Assembly: GCA_022340265.1 (NCBI GenBank)
Contig: JAJDOH010000063.1
Coordinates: 1-58,028, forward strand
Length of the DNA stretch: 58,028 nt
Direction of reading: 5' to 3'
From: Deltaproteobacteria bacterium
Lineage (GTDB): Bacteria; Desulfobacterota; DSM-4660; Desulfatiglandales; Desulfatiglandaceae
Positions within the stretch are counted from its first letter, which is position 1. Each line of letters starts with the position of its first letter. Below, one piece after another: positions 47,767 to 56,830 of this stretch. Below the pieces are notes generated by a model. That model did not search any database. It had not been told where the DNA came from and saw only the letters and a program-made list of their open reading frames with translations. Made by a program: the position numbers and the translations under genes.

Positions 47767-49926
47767 TTGACCCGAAAGATTGATTACGAAAGTGTTTTGA
47801 ATCCCGAGCAACTGAAAGCCGTCATGACCCTTTCAGGTCCGGTCCTGGTCATCGCGGGCGCGGGAAGCGGAAAAACCAGAACTCTGATTTACCGGGTCGC
47901 TCGGCTCGTTGAGACCGGTGTTCCTCCCGAAGCCATTCTCTTGCTCACATTCACTCGAAAGAGTGCTCAGGAAATGCTGAACAGAGCATCGGAACTCTCC
48001 GATAAAAGGTGCCGGTTTGTTTCCGGCGGCACATTTCACGCGCTGGCCTTCAGGGTCCTTCGAAACCATGCCAAAGAATTGGGCTACCAAAACAGTTTCA
48101 CCATCCTGGACCGATCAGACATGGAGGAGGTTCTTCGCAGCCTGGTGCCCGATCTCAAAATGAACGGTAAACCGGCCAGATTTCCAAAGCGCGGCACGCT
48201 GGCCAATATTATCAGTAAAGCAGCCAACCTGGAACAACCCATTGAAGAGCTCATGATGAACGAATTCGGGCAGTTCATGGAAGTGGCCCCGCATATTCAG
48301 ACCCTGGGGAAGCTCTATACCGAATACAAAAAAACGCATCAGTTGATGGATTACGACGATCTCATCATCCGTTTCAGACAGCTGCTGATGGAAAACGGCC
48401 CCATTCGAAAAGAACTGGGCGAACAGTATCGCTATGTCATGGTGGATGAATACCAGGATACCAACTGCATTCAGGCGGACATTGTCAGATGGCTGGCCCA
48501 TGACCACCAAAATGTCATGGTGGTGGGTGATGATTCCCAGTCCATTTATTCCTTTCGAGGCGCCAACTTCCGAAACATGCTTGATTTTCCCAACGCCTTT
48601 CCCAACACGAAAATCATTAAACTGGAGCAGAATTATCGGTCTACCCAACCCATTCTGGCGCTCACCAACGCGCTGATGGATTTTGCCGGCGAAAAATACA
48701 CCAAATGCCTCTTTACAAAACGCGAAGGCGGAGACAAACCAAAGGTAATCGATACGCACACGGAGCAGGAACAGGCAACTTACATCTCACGATATGTCCG
48801 AAATGCGGTTTCAAACGGGACCCGTCTCAATGATGTTGCCGTCCTTTTTCGGGCCGCCTATCATTCCTTCGAGCTGGAGGCCGAGTTAACCCGGCAGGGA
48901 ATTCCTTATGTAAAATACGGAGGTTTCAAATTCCTTGAATCGGCCCATATCAAGGATTTTCTGGCCCACATGCGGGTGGTCATCAATCCTGACGAAACCG
49001 TCAGTTGGCTTCGAATATTGAGGCTTATCAAAAACATCGGTCAGGGAAAAAGCCAAAAGATCATCAAATGGATGAAAGAGAACCGAATCGCCCCTTGGGA
49101 TCTTTGTAAATGGCCCAAACTGGGAAAAAGGGACAGCGGGCTTAAACCGCTGGGTGACTTGCTTTTAAGGCTTTCGCAGCAACACTTGACACCCGTGGAA
49201 GCGGTTTCCCACGTCATGGCCTATTATGTCCCCCTGTTAAGAGAACGGTATGACGACTATCCGAGGCGGGAAAAGGAACTGGAGCAGCTGTCTCCCATGG
49301 CGGAACGTTATGGAAAACTGCGAGCCTTTCTGGACGATCTGGTACTGGATCCGCCGGGAAGCACGGAAGATATCAGCCGAGAAACGTCCAACGAAAAACT
49401 GACCCTGTCCACGGTCCACTCCGCAAAGGGGCTTGAATGGCCCGTGGTCTTTGTCATCTGGGCCATGGAAGGAAAATTCCCATCCGCCAGGGCTTACAAC
49501 AACCCCGATGATCTGGAGGAGGAGCGACGTCTCATGTATGTGGCAACCACGCGGGCCAAAGACAGTCTGATGATCTCCTATCCCGGCTCCGAGGTCCCCG
49601 CATGGTCCGGCTACAGCCAAGGGGGAGAAGGGCTATCCACTTTCATTTCTTCCCTTCCTCCGGATGTCTATGGACACGAATCTGGAAAAATGGGAAGATT
49701 CAATGCTCGGCCGGAAAGACCCGGCTGGCACAAACAGAGAGCGGGGACGGGATTTACAAACGCATCTTCACCGCAATCTTTTTCGCCGGGTGATCGTGTC
49801 AGGCATCCGGCCTTTGGTGCAGGCGTTGTTTCCAAATTCCATCCCGGCGATAAGGTCGAAGTATTTTTTAAGACTGCGGGGAAGAAATTGCTGCACATGT
49901 CTTATACCACGCTTGAAAAGATCTGA
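47767..49926 (+). CDS. UvrD/PcrA-type DNA helicase
   Basis: 719 residues with a TTG start. A superfamily 1A 3'-5' DNA helicase: motif I VIAGAGSGKTRTL, Ia LLTFTRKSAQEM, II MVDEYQDTNCIQ, III GDDSQSIYSFRGA, IV LEQNYRST, V STVHSAKGLEW and VI EERRLMYVATTRAKD. The C-terminal domain (SPGDRVRHPAFGAGVVSKF) is the Tudor-like end of PcrA and UvrD that contacts RNA polymerase. It is involved in repair or replication restart. Confidence 0.94.
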   Translation: MTRKIDYESVLNPEQLKAVMTLSGPVLVIAGAGSGKTRTLIYRVARLVETGVPPEAILLLTFTRKSAQEMLNRASELSDKRCRFVSGGTFHALAFRVLRNHAKELGYQNSFTILDRSDMEEVLRSLVPDLKMNGKPARFPKRGTLANIISKAANLEQPIEELMMNEFGQFMEVAPHIQTLGKLYTEYKKTHQLMDYDDLIIRFRQLLMENGPIRKELGEQYRYVMVDEYQDTNCIQADIVRWLAHDHQNVMVVGDDSQSIYSFRGANFRNMLDFPNAFPNTKIIKLEQNYRSTQPILALTNALMDFAGEKYTKCLFTKREGGDKPKVIDTHTEQEQATYISRYVRNAVSNGTRLNDVAVLFRAAYHSFELEAELTRQGIPYVKYGGFKFLESAHIKDFLAHMRVVINPDETVSWLRILRLIKNIGQGKSQKIIKWMKENRIAPWDLCKWPKLGKRDSGLKPLGDLLLRLSQQHLTPVEAVSHVMAYYVPLLRERYDDYPRREKELEQLSPMAERYGKLRAFLDDLVLDPPGSTEDISRETSNEKLTLSTVHSAKGLEWPVVFVIWAMEGKFPSARAYNNPDDLEEERRLMYVATTRAKDSLMISYPGSEVPAWSGYSQGGEGLSTFISSLPPDVYGHESGKMGRFNARPERPGWHKQRAGTGFTNASSPQSFSPGDRVRHPAFGAGVVSKFHPGDKVEVFFKTAGKKLLHMSYTTLEKI

Positions 49927-50016
49927 CATTTTGAATTGACAAATCGTCGGAAATACAGCAAATATGCCGGAAAAACAAAAAAGATCGCATAATAACTTAA
50001 TTTTGACAGACAAATC

Positions 50017-51336
50017 ATGACAATTATCCAATCTCATACAAACAATAAAATGTCTTATGCATCAGCCATCCAACATCTTTTCAACCTTCAAAAATTCGGC
50101 ATAAAATTCGGGCTTTCAAAGACCGAGAACCTGTTGAAGGCATTTGGGGATCCCCACATAGGCCAGAACTATATCCATATTGCCGGCACCAACGGCAAAG
50201 GCTCGGTAGCGACCTTTGTTGGATCAATCCTGCAGGAAGCGGGTTACAGGGTTGGTACGTATGTTTCACCCCACCTGGTCCGGTTTACGGAACGCTTCAG
50301 GATCAACGGCAAAGAAATCACTCAGAAAAAAACAACTGAATTGATAGAAGCATTACAACGTGTTTTTGATGCCCATGAACCGCCTACCTTTTTTGAAGCC
50401 GTCACTGCCATGGCGATCCTTTATTTTGCCAGGGAGAAGACGGATATTGCCATCATGGAAGTGGGCATGGGCGGCCGGCTTGATGCCACCAACGTTATCA
50501 CGCCTCTGGTAACCGGTATTACCAATATTTCCATGGAACATCAGGAATATCTGGGAAACCGGCTTTCCCAGATTGCCCGGGAAAAAGCCGGGGTCATCAA
50601 AAAAGGGATCGATGTGGTGACAGCCGTTACCCAGCCCGAAATCGTTGAACAGTTGAAATCCGCCGCCGAACAAAGGGGGGCTCCATTTTTTCGGGTAGGC
50701 AAAGATGTGACTTACCGCAGCATCCCGTCGGGACTACATTATTTCGGGCAGCAGCTTCACATAAAGGACTTGCAACTGGGACTTGGCGGCATCCACCAGG
50801 CGCGCAACGCCGCATTGGCCCTGGGCATGCTGGAACGGCTGACAACAAAAGGATTCCCACAGGAAACGGATCACATTCGGGAAGGCCTCAAAAAAGCAAC
50901 CTGGGCGGGGCGAATGCAGATTATCAGGAAAAACCCCACAATTCTTCTGGACGGCGCTCACAATGCCGGGTCCATGAGAGCCCTGGCCAAAACCGTTTTG
51001 AGGGACTTTTCCTACGAAAAAATGATTCTGGTCATCGGCATCATGGCCGATAAGGATATCCCGACACTGCTACGGGCCATCGTCCCCATCAGCGATCGGG
51101 TGCTCTACACAAGACCGGTTTATTCAAGAGCGGCAGACCCGCGTGTTCTGATGGAAAAAGCGGGGTCTCTCAACACACCCGGTGAGATCGTTCCGCATCT
51201 CTCAGAGGCCCTCAAAAAGGCGGAAGCCATTGCCGGCCCGCAGGATTTAATTGTTGTCTGCGGCTCTCTTTTCACCGTGGGTGAAGCTTTGACCTTTTTT
51301 GATCCGATCCGGTACAAACCCGATAAGCTGCAATAG
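50017..51336 (+). CDS. folC: Bifunctional folylpolyglutamate synthase / dihydrofolate synthase
   Basis: 439 residues. Adds glutamate to folates. It shows the P-loop HIAGTNGKGSVATFVGSIL, SPHLVRFTERFRINGKEI, the second domain DVVTAVTQP and LLDGAHNAGSMRAL. There is no strong ribosome binding site; the ATG at 50050 (MSYASAIQHLF) is an alternative start. It supplies polyglutamated folate for the one-carbon pathways in this genome. It is directly followed by lptD. Confidence 0.94.
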   Translation: MTIIQSHTNNKMSYASAIQHLFNLQKFGIKFGLSKTENLLKAFGDPHIGQNYIHIAGTNGKGSVATFVGSILQEAGYRVGTYVSPHLVRFTERFRINGKEITQKKTTELIEALQRVFDAHEPPTFFEAVTAMAILYFAREKTDIAIMEVGMGGRLDATNVITPLVTGITNISMEHQEYLGNRLSQIAREKAGVIKKGIDVVTAVTQPEIVEQLKSAAEQRGAPFFRVGKDVTYRSIPSGLHYFGQQLHIKDLQLGLGGIHQARNAALALGMLERLTTKGFPQETDHIREGLKKATWAGRMQIIRKNPTILLDGAHNAGSMRALAKTVLRDFSYEKMILVIGIMADKDIPTLLRAIVPISDRVLYTRPVYSRAADPRVLMEKAGSLNTPGEIVPHLSEALKKAEAIAGPQDLIVVCGSLFTVGEALTFFDPIRYKPDKLQ

Positions 51337-51406
51337 AGGAACTTCCGTTGAAAAACCGTCGATAGATAAGGGCTCACGCGAAAACGCCTGGAGACAAAGG
51401 TTTTAA

Positions 51407-53719
51407 ATGAAGACTTGTTCTGCCACCATCGAAATAGGGAACCTCCTCTCAGCGACCATTTCGCCTTTGGCTTTCTGTGTGGGGTTGGCCCTGTGTTTAA
51501 ATCTCATTTTCATGGCCCCTTTTGTTGTGCAAGAGGGCACAGCCGTCGATTTTTCGTCCAAAAAGGCGGCCATTACAAAAGACGACACCCCATGGGAGAT
51601 CACCGCCGACAGCCTCTCTTATAACGATAAAGAAGGCACTTATCACGCTCAAGACAATGTGGTTATCAAGAAAACTCACCAGGCCCTTTATACCCAATCG
51701 GCTGTATTCAATACAAAAACCGGCATCGCAAAGGTTTCGGGCGGGCTCAGGATTGAAACAGACGGTGACATCATTACGGGGAAGGAGGGAACATTCAACC
51801 TCAACACTCAGACCGGCGAAATTCTTGACGGAAGGCTTTTCCTGAAAGCCAATCATTACTATCTGAGCGGAAGCCAGATGCTTAAAACAGGCGAAAACAC
51901 ATACGTTATCAATGACTGCACCATCACCACCTGTGACGGCACCAACCCCGACTGGACCATCACAGGATCGGAAGTTAAGGTCACCATCGAGGGATACGGT
52001 ACGGTAAAAAATTCCGCTTTTCGCATTCGGGATCTCCCGGTTATTTACGTACCCTATATGTTTTTTCCAGCCAAAACCAAACGCCAGACCGGTCTTCTGC
52101 CGCCCAAACTCGGCTACTCCACGCTCAACGGCGCAGAAGTGCAGATCCCTTTTTACTGGGCCATTTCCGATAAAACCGACGCCACCTTTTACGGGCGCTA
52201 CATGACAAAACGGGGGTATATGCAAGGCGCGGAGTTTCGATACATCGAGAGCCAGAATTCCAAAGGTATCCTGGAGTTTGATATCCTTTCAGACAAGGAA
52301 ACTCCCAAAGACCTGAACGACGCAGATGAGCGGGACATCAGCCCCTATCCCCGAACCAACCAAACCCGTTACTGGCTCAGAGGGCGGGCCGATCAGGATC
52401 TTCCCGCACGGGTCGTCGCCCGCCTTGACGGAGATTTTGTCAGCGACCAGGACTACTTAAGGGAGTTCGAAGAAAAACTCTACGGTTTTGAGGTACGATC
52501 CAATCTGCAGGAAGAATCGAAACGACCGGTCCAGGAGAAGCGCTCTCCCACCCGAAGATCCGCCCTGAGGCTCAGCCGGGACGGAGAGTCCTACACCCTT
52601 CAGGGCATCGCCAGCTATTATCAGCAGGTTGAGAACCCTGAAACCACTGACCTGATGGAACAGCCTGTAGGCGGCCTGAACTTTGATTTCCTTCAGGAGC
52701 AGTTGAAGGATTGGCCGGTTTTTTTTAATCTTGAAACGGATTATGACTATATTTGGAGTGACGAGGCCAAGCGGGGACATAACATTACCCTTTCGCCCCA
52801 ATTGAATTTTCCTTTCTGGCTGGGACCCTACGTAGAGTTTGAACCCTCTTTTCGTTACACCTACAATGGCCAGTGGATCGACAACAACGAGGGGGAGGGA
52901 AGCCATCAGTATCAAAGCCTTTACGAAGCCAGCGCCAGGCTGAGCACCAACGCGGAAAAATTCTTTGACACCTCATGGGGAAATGCCACAAAACTCCGCC
53001 ACAAGATCTCTCCGACCCTTTTGTATACTTTCCAGGGGTATAATGACAACGACCAAGAATCACCCTGGTTCACGCCCATTGAACAGGACGATTATGGAAC
53101 CCCCTGGTATCTCACGTTTAACGAAAACACGGCCAACGAGGATAGAAACCGGGTGTCATTTTCCCTTGAAAACTTCCTGGATGCGCGGATGGAGGATAAA
53201 AAGGGAAACGTCACCTACAATCAGTGGGCCATTTTTCGCCTGAATCAGGGATATGACATTTATGAGACAACCGATGACAAGGACAACCAGCCGTTCACAC
53301 CGCTTACGGCGGAGCTCATTGTAACACCTTTTCCGGCACTGGATGTCAGAGGCTCGACCGGGTGGGATCACTATAAGAGTGCCTTTACACAAACAACATT
53401 GTCCGGCGAACTCACTGTTAAGAGATACGGCGGCCGGCGGGACTACTACGAGATCAATTATCAGCACTATCTCTACGACGAAAAAGCAAATCAGACCAAT
53501 ATCAACTTTCGGACAAATATCAATCTGGCCTATGGATTTTCCGTGGGCGCCTCCCTTCAAAGGGATCTGGAAGTTGAAAAGAACATTTCCAGCGCCGGGT
53601 GGTTGGGCTACCAGGGGCAGTGCTGGGGCGTCAAACTGGGTGCCGGCAAAGAGAGCGGCGACACCACTTTTATTGTGGCCGTCCGTCTGGTGGGATTGGG
53701 ATCCGCCGGAAGCTGGTAA
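51407..53719 (+). CDS. lptD: LPS-assembly outer-membrane protein LptD
   Basis: 770 residues, about the usual LptD length. N-terminal hydrophobic signal region (LAFCVGLALCLNLIFMAPF), a periplasmic OstA-like domain (WEITADSLSYNDKEGTYHAQ, then INDCTITTCDGTNPDW and VPYMFFPAKTKRQTGLLPP), then a long beta-barrel with alternating short strands. It inserts lipopolysaccharide into the outer leaflet, so the organism has an LPS outer membrane. The barrel end (about 690-770) is rich in Gly and Tyr as expected. Confidence 0.93.
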   Translation: MKTCSATIEIGNLLSATISPLAFCVGLALCLNLIFMAPFVVQEGTAVDFSSKKAAITKDDTPWEITADSLSYNDKEGTYHAQDNVVIKKTHQALYTQSAVFNTKTGIAKVSGGLRIETDGDIITGKEGTFNLNTQTGEILDGRLFLKANHYYLSGSQMLKTGENTYVINDCTITTCDGTNPDWTITGSEVKVTIEGYGTVKNSAFRIRDLPVIYVPYMFFPAKTKRQTGLLPPKLGYSTLNGAEVQIPFYWAISDKTDATFYGRYMTKRGYMQGAEFRYIESQNSKGILEFDILSDKETPKDLNDADERDISPYPRTNQTRYWLRGRADQDLPARVVARLDGDFVSDQDYLREFEEKLYGFEVRSNLQEESKRPVQEKRSPTRRSALRLSRDGESYTLQGIASYYQQVENPETTDLMEQPVGGLNFDFLQEQLKDWPVFFNLETDYDYIWSDEAKRGHNITLSPQLNFPFWLGPYVEFEPSFRYTYNGQWIDNNEGEGSHQYQSLYEASARLSTNAEKFFDTSWGNATKLRHKISPTLLYTFQGYNDNDQESPWFTPIEQDDYGTPWYLTFNENTANEDRNRVSFSLENFLDARMEDKKGNVTYNQWAIFRLNQGYDIYETTDDKDNQPFTPLTAELIVTPFPALDVRGSTGWDHYKSAFTQTTLSGELTVKRYGGRRDYYEINYQHYLYDEKANQTNINFRTNINLAYGFSVGASLQRDLEVEKNISSAGWLGYQGQCWGVKLGAGKESGDTTFIVAVRLVGLGSAGSW

Positions 53720-53741
53720 CCGGACAACCTCCACCGTGGTT

Positions 53742-53786
53742 TACCCTGAGATTTTCATGCTGGTGGCCGCCATGAATCCATGCCCA
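53742..53786 (+). pseudogene. ComM/Mg-chelatase-like fragment
   Basis: A short open run just after lptD reads YPEIFMLVAAMNPCP, which matches the FxLVAAMNPCPCG core of the YifB/ComM AAA+ family. The next Cys-Gly of the family is not kept (TRCDNN follows) and nothing else of the gene is visible nearby. It is a vestige at best and may be chance. Confidence 0.3.
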
Positions 53787-53863
53787 ACCAGGTGCGACAA
53801 CAATCCAAAATTGGTTTCTTGTAACTGACATTTTTCCAGCAACCTTTCGCATGCCCTTCAAAT

Positions 53864-54125
53864 CTAGTGAATTTGAATCTGTCTGGGTTTTGCGGCTTCG
53901 GTTTTTGGCAGATGAAGCCTGAGAACGCCGTCTTTCAGCTCAGCGTTGACTTTCAGGTATTTCGGATTTGCGGGATCCATTTAATTCAAGGTAATTACCC
54001 TGAATTTTGATGTTGAGTTCATCTTTTGACAACCCCGGAACTTCGGTGAATAATCTGTTCATCCTGGAGCGAAGCAGATCCATGGCACCAAACATCGTGT
54101 CAATGTCATTTACACTTGTCCACAT
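53864..54125 (-). pseudogene. Hsp20 (small heat-shock protein) gene, broken
   Basis: On the minus strand the start MWTSVNDIDTMFGAMDLLRS is followed by MNRLFTEV and PGLSKDELNIKIQGNYLELN, an Hsp20 crystallin-domain opening with much of the middle missing, and this frame soon closes. In another frame nearer the 3' end the Hsp20 C-terminus appears: VNAELKDGVLRLHLPKTE and PRQIQIH before TAG (53864-53866). The two parts are in different frames, so at least one frameshift and internal deletions have removed the middle. About 260 bp remain where 420-450 are usual. Confidence 0.7.
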
Positions 54126-54404
54126 AACTGTTCCTCCTGTTTAATGGATTTCTTTGTTTATTAGAATTCCTATTGGACTGTCATGAAACTTGTCTAGCGT
54201 TTTGAAATTCAATGGAATTTCTGGTTTTCAAATCCTTTTGAAATCCATGATAGTTACTCAAAAATATTTGTCAATATCGGCATAATAAATTTTTTTATAT
54301 AAAATTAAAATTACTAATTTATCATACGTTGACAAAGTAATCAGGATGATCTAAGCTATGAAACATTAAAAGCTTGGTTTAAAAAAATGGAAAGGAATGA
54401 TGCC
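54126..54404. other. AT-rich intergenic region
   Basis: About 280 bp with low-complexity AT runs (for example ATAAAATTAAAATTACTAAT near 54298) between the Hsp20 remnant and the RHH-like gene. No coding frame or clear hairpin is seen; it probably holds the promoters of the flanking genes. Confidence 0.5.
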
Positions 54405-54962
54405 ATGGACCCGGTTTTGACAATGGAAGATCTGAAAGGAAAGCAGTCTGTGCGGACCACCTTTAAACTCCCCCAACAAGTGATCGATCTGTTAACTGTG
54501 ATTGCGGGACAATTGGGCATCAAGCAAAAATCACTGTTCGATCAGCTTGTTCAGGATGCCTCGGCGCTGGAACAGGTTGTTCAGGAAGCGAAGGAATATT
54601 CTGAAAAAGACGGTGAACGCCGGCAGAAAACTTTTGTCATGAGCAGAAATTCATTGGCGTTGTTGAACAGTGTTGCCGAACAGAAAGAGATTTCCCGCGA
54701 TTTGCTGGTGGAAATTTCCATCAAAAGACTTCTGCCGATTATTGAAACCGAGATTGAAAAGCATCTGAAAAGGAAGACGTTACTGAAAGACATGAAAAAT
54801 TATCTGCACCAGGGAAAAGTGCTCCTTAGGAAAGCAGGTGATTTGCTGGGTAAAGATGATGTTTTGTATGAGATGATCGAAAATCAGGTAAATCTTGCAA
54901 TTAAGAATCTTTCAGCTGTCAACCAGGTTGTTAAAAAGGGCATGGCAATGGAGAATTGGTAG
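54405..54962 (+). CDS. Hypothetical protein with tandem RHH-like repeats
   Basis: 185 residues; the ATG at 54405 is chosen because AAGGA lies 9 nt before it, though the frame is open from 54387. Two similar halves can be read: SVRTTFKLPQQVIDLLTVIA and KTFVMSRNSLALLNSVAE, each a strand followed by helices as in ribbon-helix-helix proteins, with helix-rich stretches after them. The C-terminus is helical (LLKDMKNYLHQGKVLLRKAG). It may be a DNA-binding or scaffold protein. No family recognised. Confidence 0.7.
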   Translation: MDPVLTMEDLKGKQSVRTTFKLPQQVIDLLTVIAGQLGIKQKSLFDQLVQDASALEQVVQEAKEYSEKDGERRQKTFVMSRNSLALLNSVAEQKEISRDLLVEISIKRLLPIIETEIEKHLKRKTLLKDMKNYLHQGKVLLRKAGDLLGKDDVLYEMIENQVNLAIKNLSAVNQVVKKGMAMENW

Positions 54963-55062
54963 GAATATCTACAATATGATATGCCTTCATCCTGAACTGG
55001 AAGACGATTTGGATTGTTCTGGACGATTATAGGGTTTAATCATTATTTCAGGAGGATTCGAA

Positions 55063-55773
55063 ATGCCGAAAAACTATTACATTATTTTGGGAATCCCTAC
55101 AGACTCTTCGGAGAGGGACATTAAAGCCGCATACAGAAGGCTGGCCAAAGAATTTCATCCCGATCTTTATGGGAAAAAGAGCTCACCATTTCTGACCATT
55201 CAGGAGGCCTATTCCGTGTTGAGCGATCCTGCCAGTCGCAGAAGTTACGACAGCACCCTTCTGGAAAATAGGAAAAGGTGGGAAAAACGAAGACCTGCCG
55301 AGTCAATGGAATCGCAATATCGTGAAAGCGCGGAGCCGCTTATTCCGGATCAGGGACCGGTTGATCTAGGGAATGCTTCTCTTTCAAGGTCTTTTCACAA
55401 CTATAGACCCTCCTTTGACGCTTTGTTCGACCGTATACTGGGAAATTTTATTGACGAACGTCCAAAAGAGGAAATGCTTGAAAAACTGACCATTGAAATC
55501 ACGTTGACACACCAGCAAGCCTTCAGGGGAGGTCATGTCCGTCTGTACGTGCCGGCAAGGCTGCGCTGCCCTTACTGCAACGGTCAAGGCGGTATCGGAT
55601 TTTATGAATGCCAGCACTGCAGCGGCGCGGGCTTTTTCACCGGAGAACATCCAGTTTTCATCAGCTATCCGCCAGGTATTCCAGATCATCACGCTGTGCA
55701 AATCTCCCTTGAACGCTATGGCATTCGCAATTTATACGTGACAGTCAATTTTAGGATCAGCGACATGGGATAA
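55063..55773 (+). CDS. DnaJ-domain protein with half zinc finger
   Basis: 236 residues after AGGAGG. N-terminal J domain (NYYIILGIPTDSSERDIKAA, HPD at 32-34 in FHPDLYGKK, LSDPASRRSYD) which stimulates DnaK. A linker follows, then a zinc-type pair CPYCNGQG and CQHCSGAG, which is only two of the four CxxCxGxG repeats of DnaJ, and a C-terminal beta domain (GIPDHHAVQISLERYGIRNL). It is a J-protein of a shortened type that may deliver a particular client. It lies near the Hsp20 remnant. Confidence 0.85.
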   Translation: MPKNYYIILGIPTDSSERDIKAAYRRLAKEFHPDLYGKKSSPFLTIQEAYSVLSDPASRRSYDSTLLENRKRWEKRRPAESMESQYRESAEPLIPDQGPVDLGNASLSRSFHNYRPSFDALFDRILGNFIDERPKEEMLEKLTIEITLTHQQAFRGGHVRLYVPARLRCPYCNGQGGIGFYECQHCSGAGFFTGEHPVFISYPPGIPDHHAVQISLERYGIRNLYVTVNFRISDMG

Positions 55774-55792
55774 CCAAAAGTGATTTTGAAGC

Positions 55793-56080
55793 TTAGCCAG
55801 ATACAATATTTTGACAGAGGTCAAACATATTGGGATTCCAAAAAGTGCGTAATATATTGCAGTTATTTTTAGCGGTGACACGCCTGAGAGAGATAACAGA
55901 AATAACCAGTGCCGAGCGTAGCCCGGCACTGGTTCCAACTGTCTGGTTCAGTTGAGTCGCTTCCATTTCCTTTTTTACATCTGGCCCATCACTTTTAGCG
56001 GATGCGCAGGCAAGAGGAGCGACCACCAGCATCAGCGATCAAACAAAAAAATGGGTTTTGAACTTAATCGGCTTTTTCAT
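55793..56080 (-). pseudogene. Small exported protein gene, interrupted by TGA
   Basis: The minus-strand frame starts MKKPIKFKTHFFV, meets an in-frame TGA, then continues SLMLVVAPLACASAKSDGPD and VKKEMEATQL, a signal peptide with a likely cut at ASA. The start codon overlaps the end of the coiled-coil gene before it. The TGA in the middle of the signal peptide is best read as a stop, so the gene is probably broken. A terminator-like hairpin (55906-55932) lies across its middle, so the part beyond is likely not coding. Not a selenoprotein candidate. Confidence 0.35.
55906..55932 (-). terminator. Terminator-like hairpin
   Basis: CCAGTGCCG, a 9-nt loop and CGGCACTGG form a perfect 9-bp stem. On the minus strand it is followed by TTATTTCTGTT, so it likely ends transcripts of the coiled-coil gene and the interrupted small gene. 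Confidence 0.6.
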
Positions 56081-56417
56081 CCTTCTGCTTCTTTTCCAAC
56101 TCTTTTCGGAGACGCCGGTCAATGTCAACCATGCGGGCCTCATCTTGGGCGATGTCAAACAAAAGATCTTTGATTTCCAGTTGCTCGGCCGTATCATCGA
56201 GCCGCTGCTCCGAAATCTTTTCAAAGACAACATTTCCCAGTTCCGCCAATTGCCGGGTCGTCTGGGTTTCCAGCCGAGTCTTCTCCCGTCTTAAAAGGGT
56301 AAGTTCAATCCCCTCTCCCGCCTTTGCAGTCATGTTGTGAACTGCCGACATGGCTGAATCAAAACCGGCTTCCATGCCTCTATGGATTCTATCCCAGAGT
56401 TTAATTTTTTCTTCCAT
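56064..56417 (-). CDS. Coiled-coil hypothetical protein
   Basis: 117 residues, mostly helical and highly charged. Long heptad-like stretches (LLRREKTRLETQTTRQLAEL and RRLRKELEKKQKDEKAD) predict a coiled coil. No signal peptide or membrane helix. The family is not recognised. It is preceded by GGAGG-like GGAGGGGAAGAAAATGG on the minus strand. Its stop overlaps the start of the interrupted exported gene. Confidence 0.72.
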   Translation of the reverse strand: MEEKIKLWDRIHRGMEAGFDSAMSAVHNMTAKAGEGIELTLLRREKTRLETQTTRQLAELGNVVFEKISEQRLDDTAEQLEIKDLLFDIAQDEARMVDIDRRLRKELEKKQKDEKAD

Positions 56418-56830
56418 TTTCTTCCCCTCCGTGTATTTGGGTTCAATTATTTGATTTCATCTGCGTAAACCGTTCCAATACATGCCGGTGGTTTCGGCGA
56501 GTTTACAGAATCAGGAATCATTTCTTTATGCCATTTAAGAGGAAACCCGATCCGAAAAGCAGCGGGTTTCCGGTTGAAAAGAAAATAAGTCCGTTTTTGT
56601 CATTTTAAAGCCCAAAAGATATGAGGTGTCAATTTTTTCTGAATACGTTATTTTCGCTATCAAGTAAAATAGTAATGCGATTGGAGTACTCTTGAAACGT
56701 TTTGAGATCGAATTGGCTTGAGTAGTGGAAAGGTAGTTGTATCTGACAATATCTTGAAAAAGGTGATGTGTATCATTCCACAACATTTTGCGGTTGCCTG
56801 GAATGTAACGTAAAGGCCCCAGATACGGAC
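56418..56830. other. Intergenic stretch without a gene
   Basis: 413 bp. The only structure is a 9-bp hairpin GGAAACCCG (56541-56549) and CGGGTTTCC (56563-56571) with a 13-nt loop. On the minus strand it could act as a distant terminator of the translocase gene. The rest is AT-rich and has only short open frames. Confidence 0.5.

Noticed and set aside
55793..56080. In-frame TGA as a second selenocysteine
   Set aside because: It falls inside a signal peptide with no redox motif, and no GGTC-type hairpin follows at the right distance; a stop or decayed gene is simpler.
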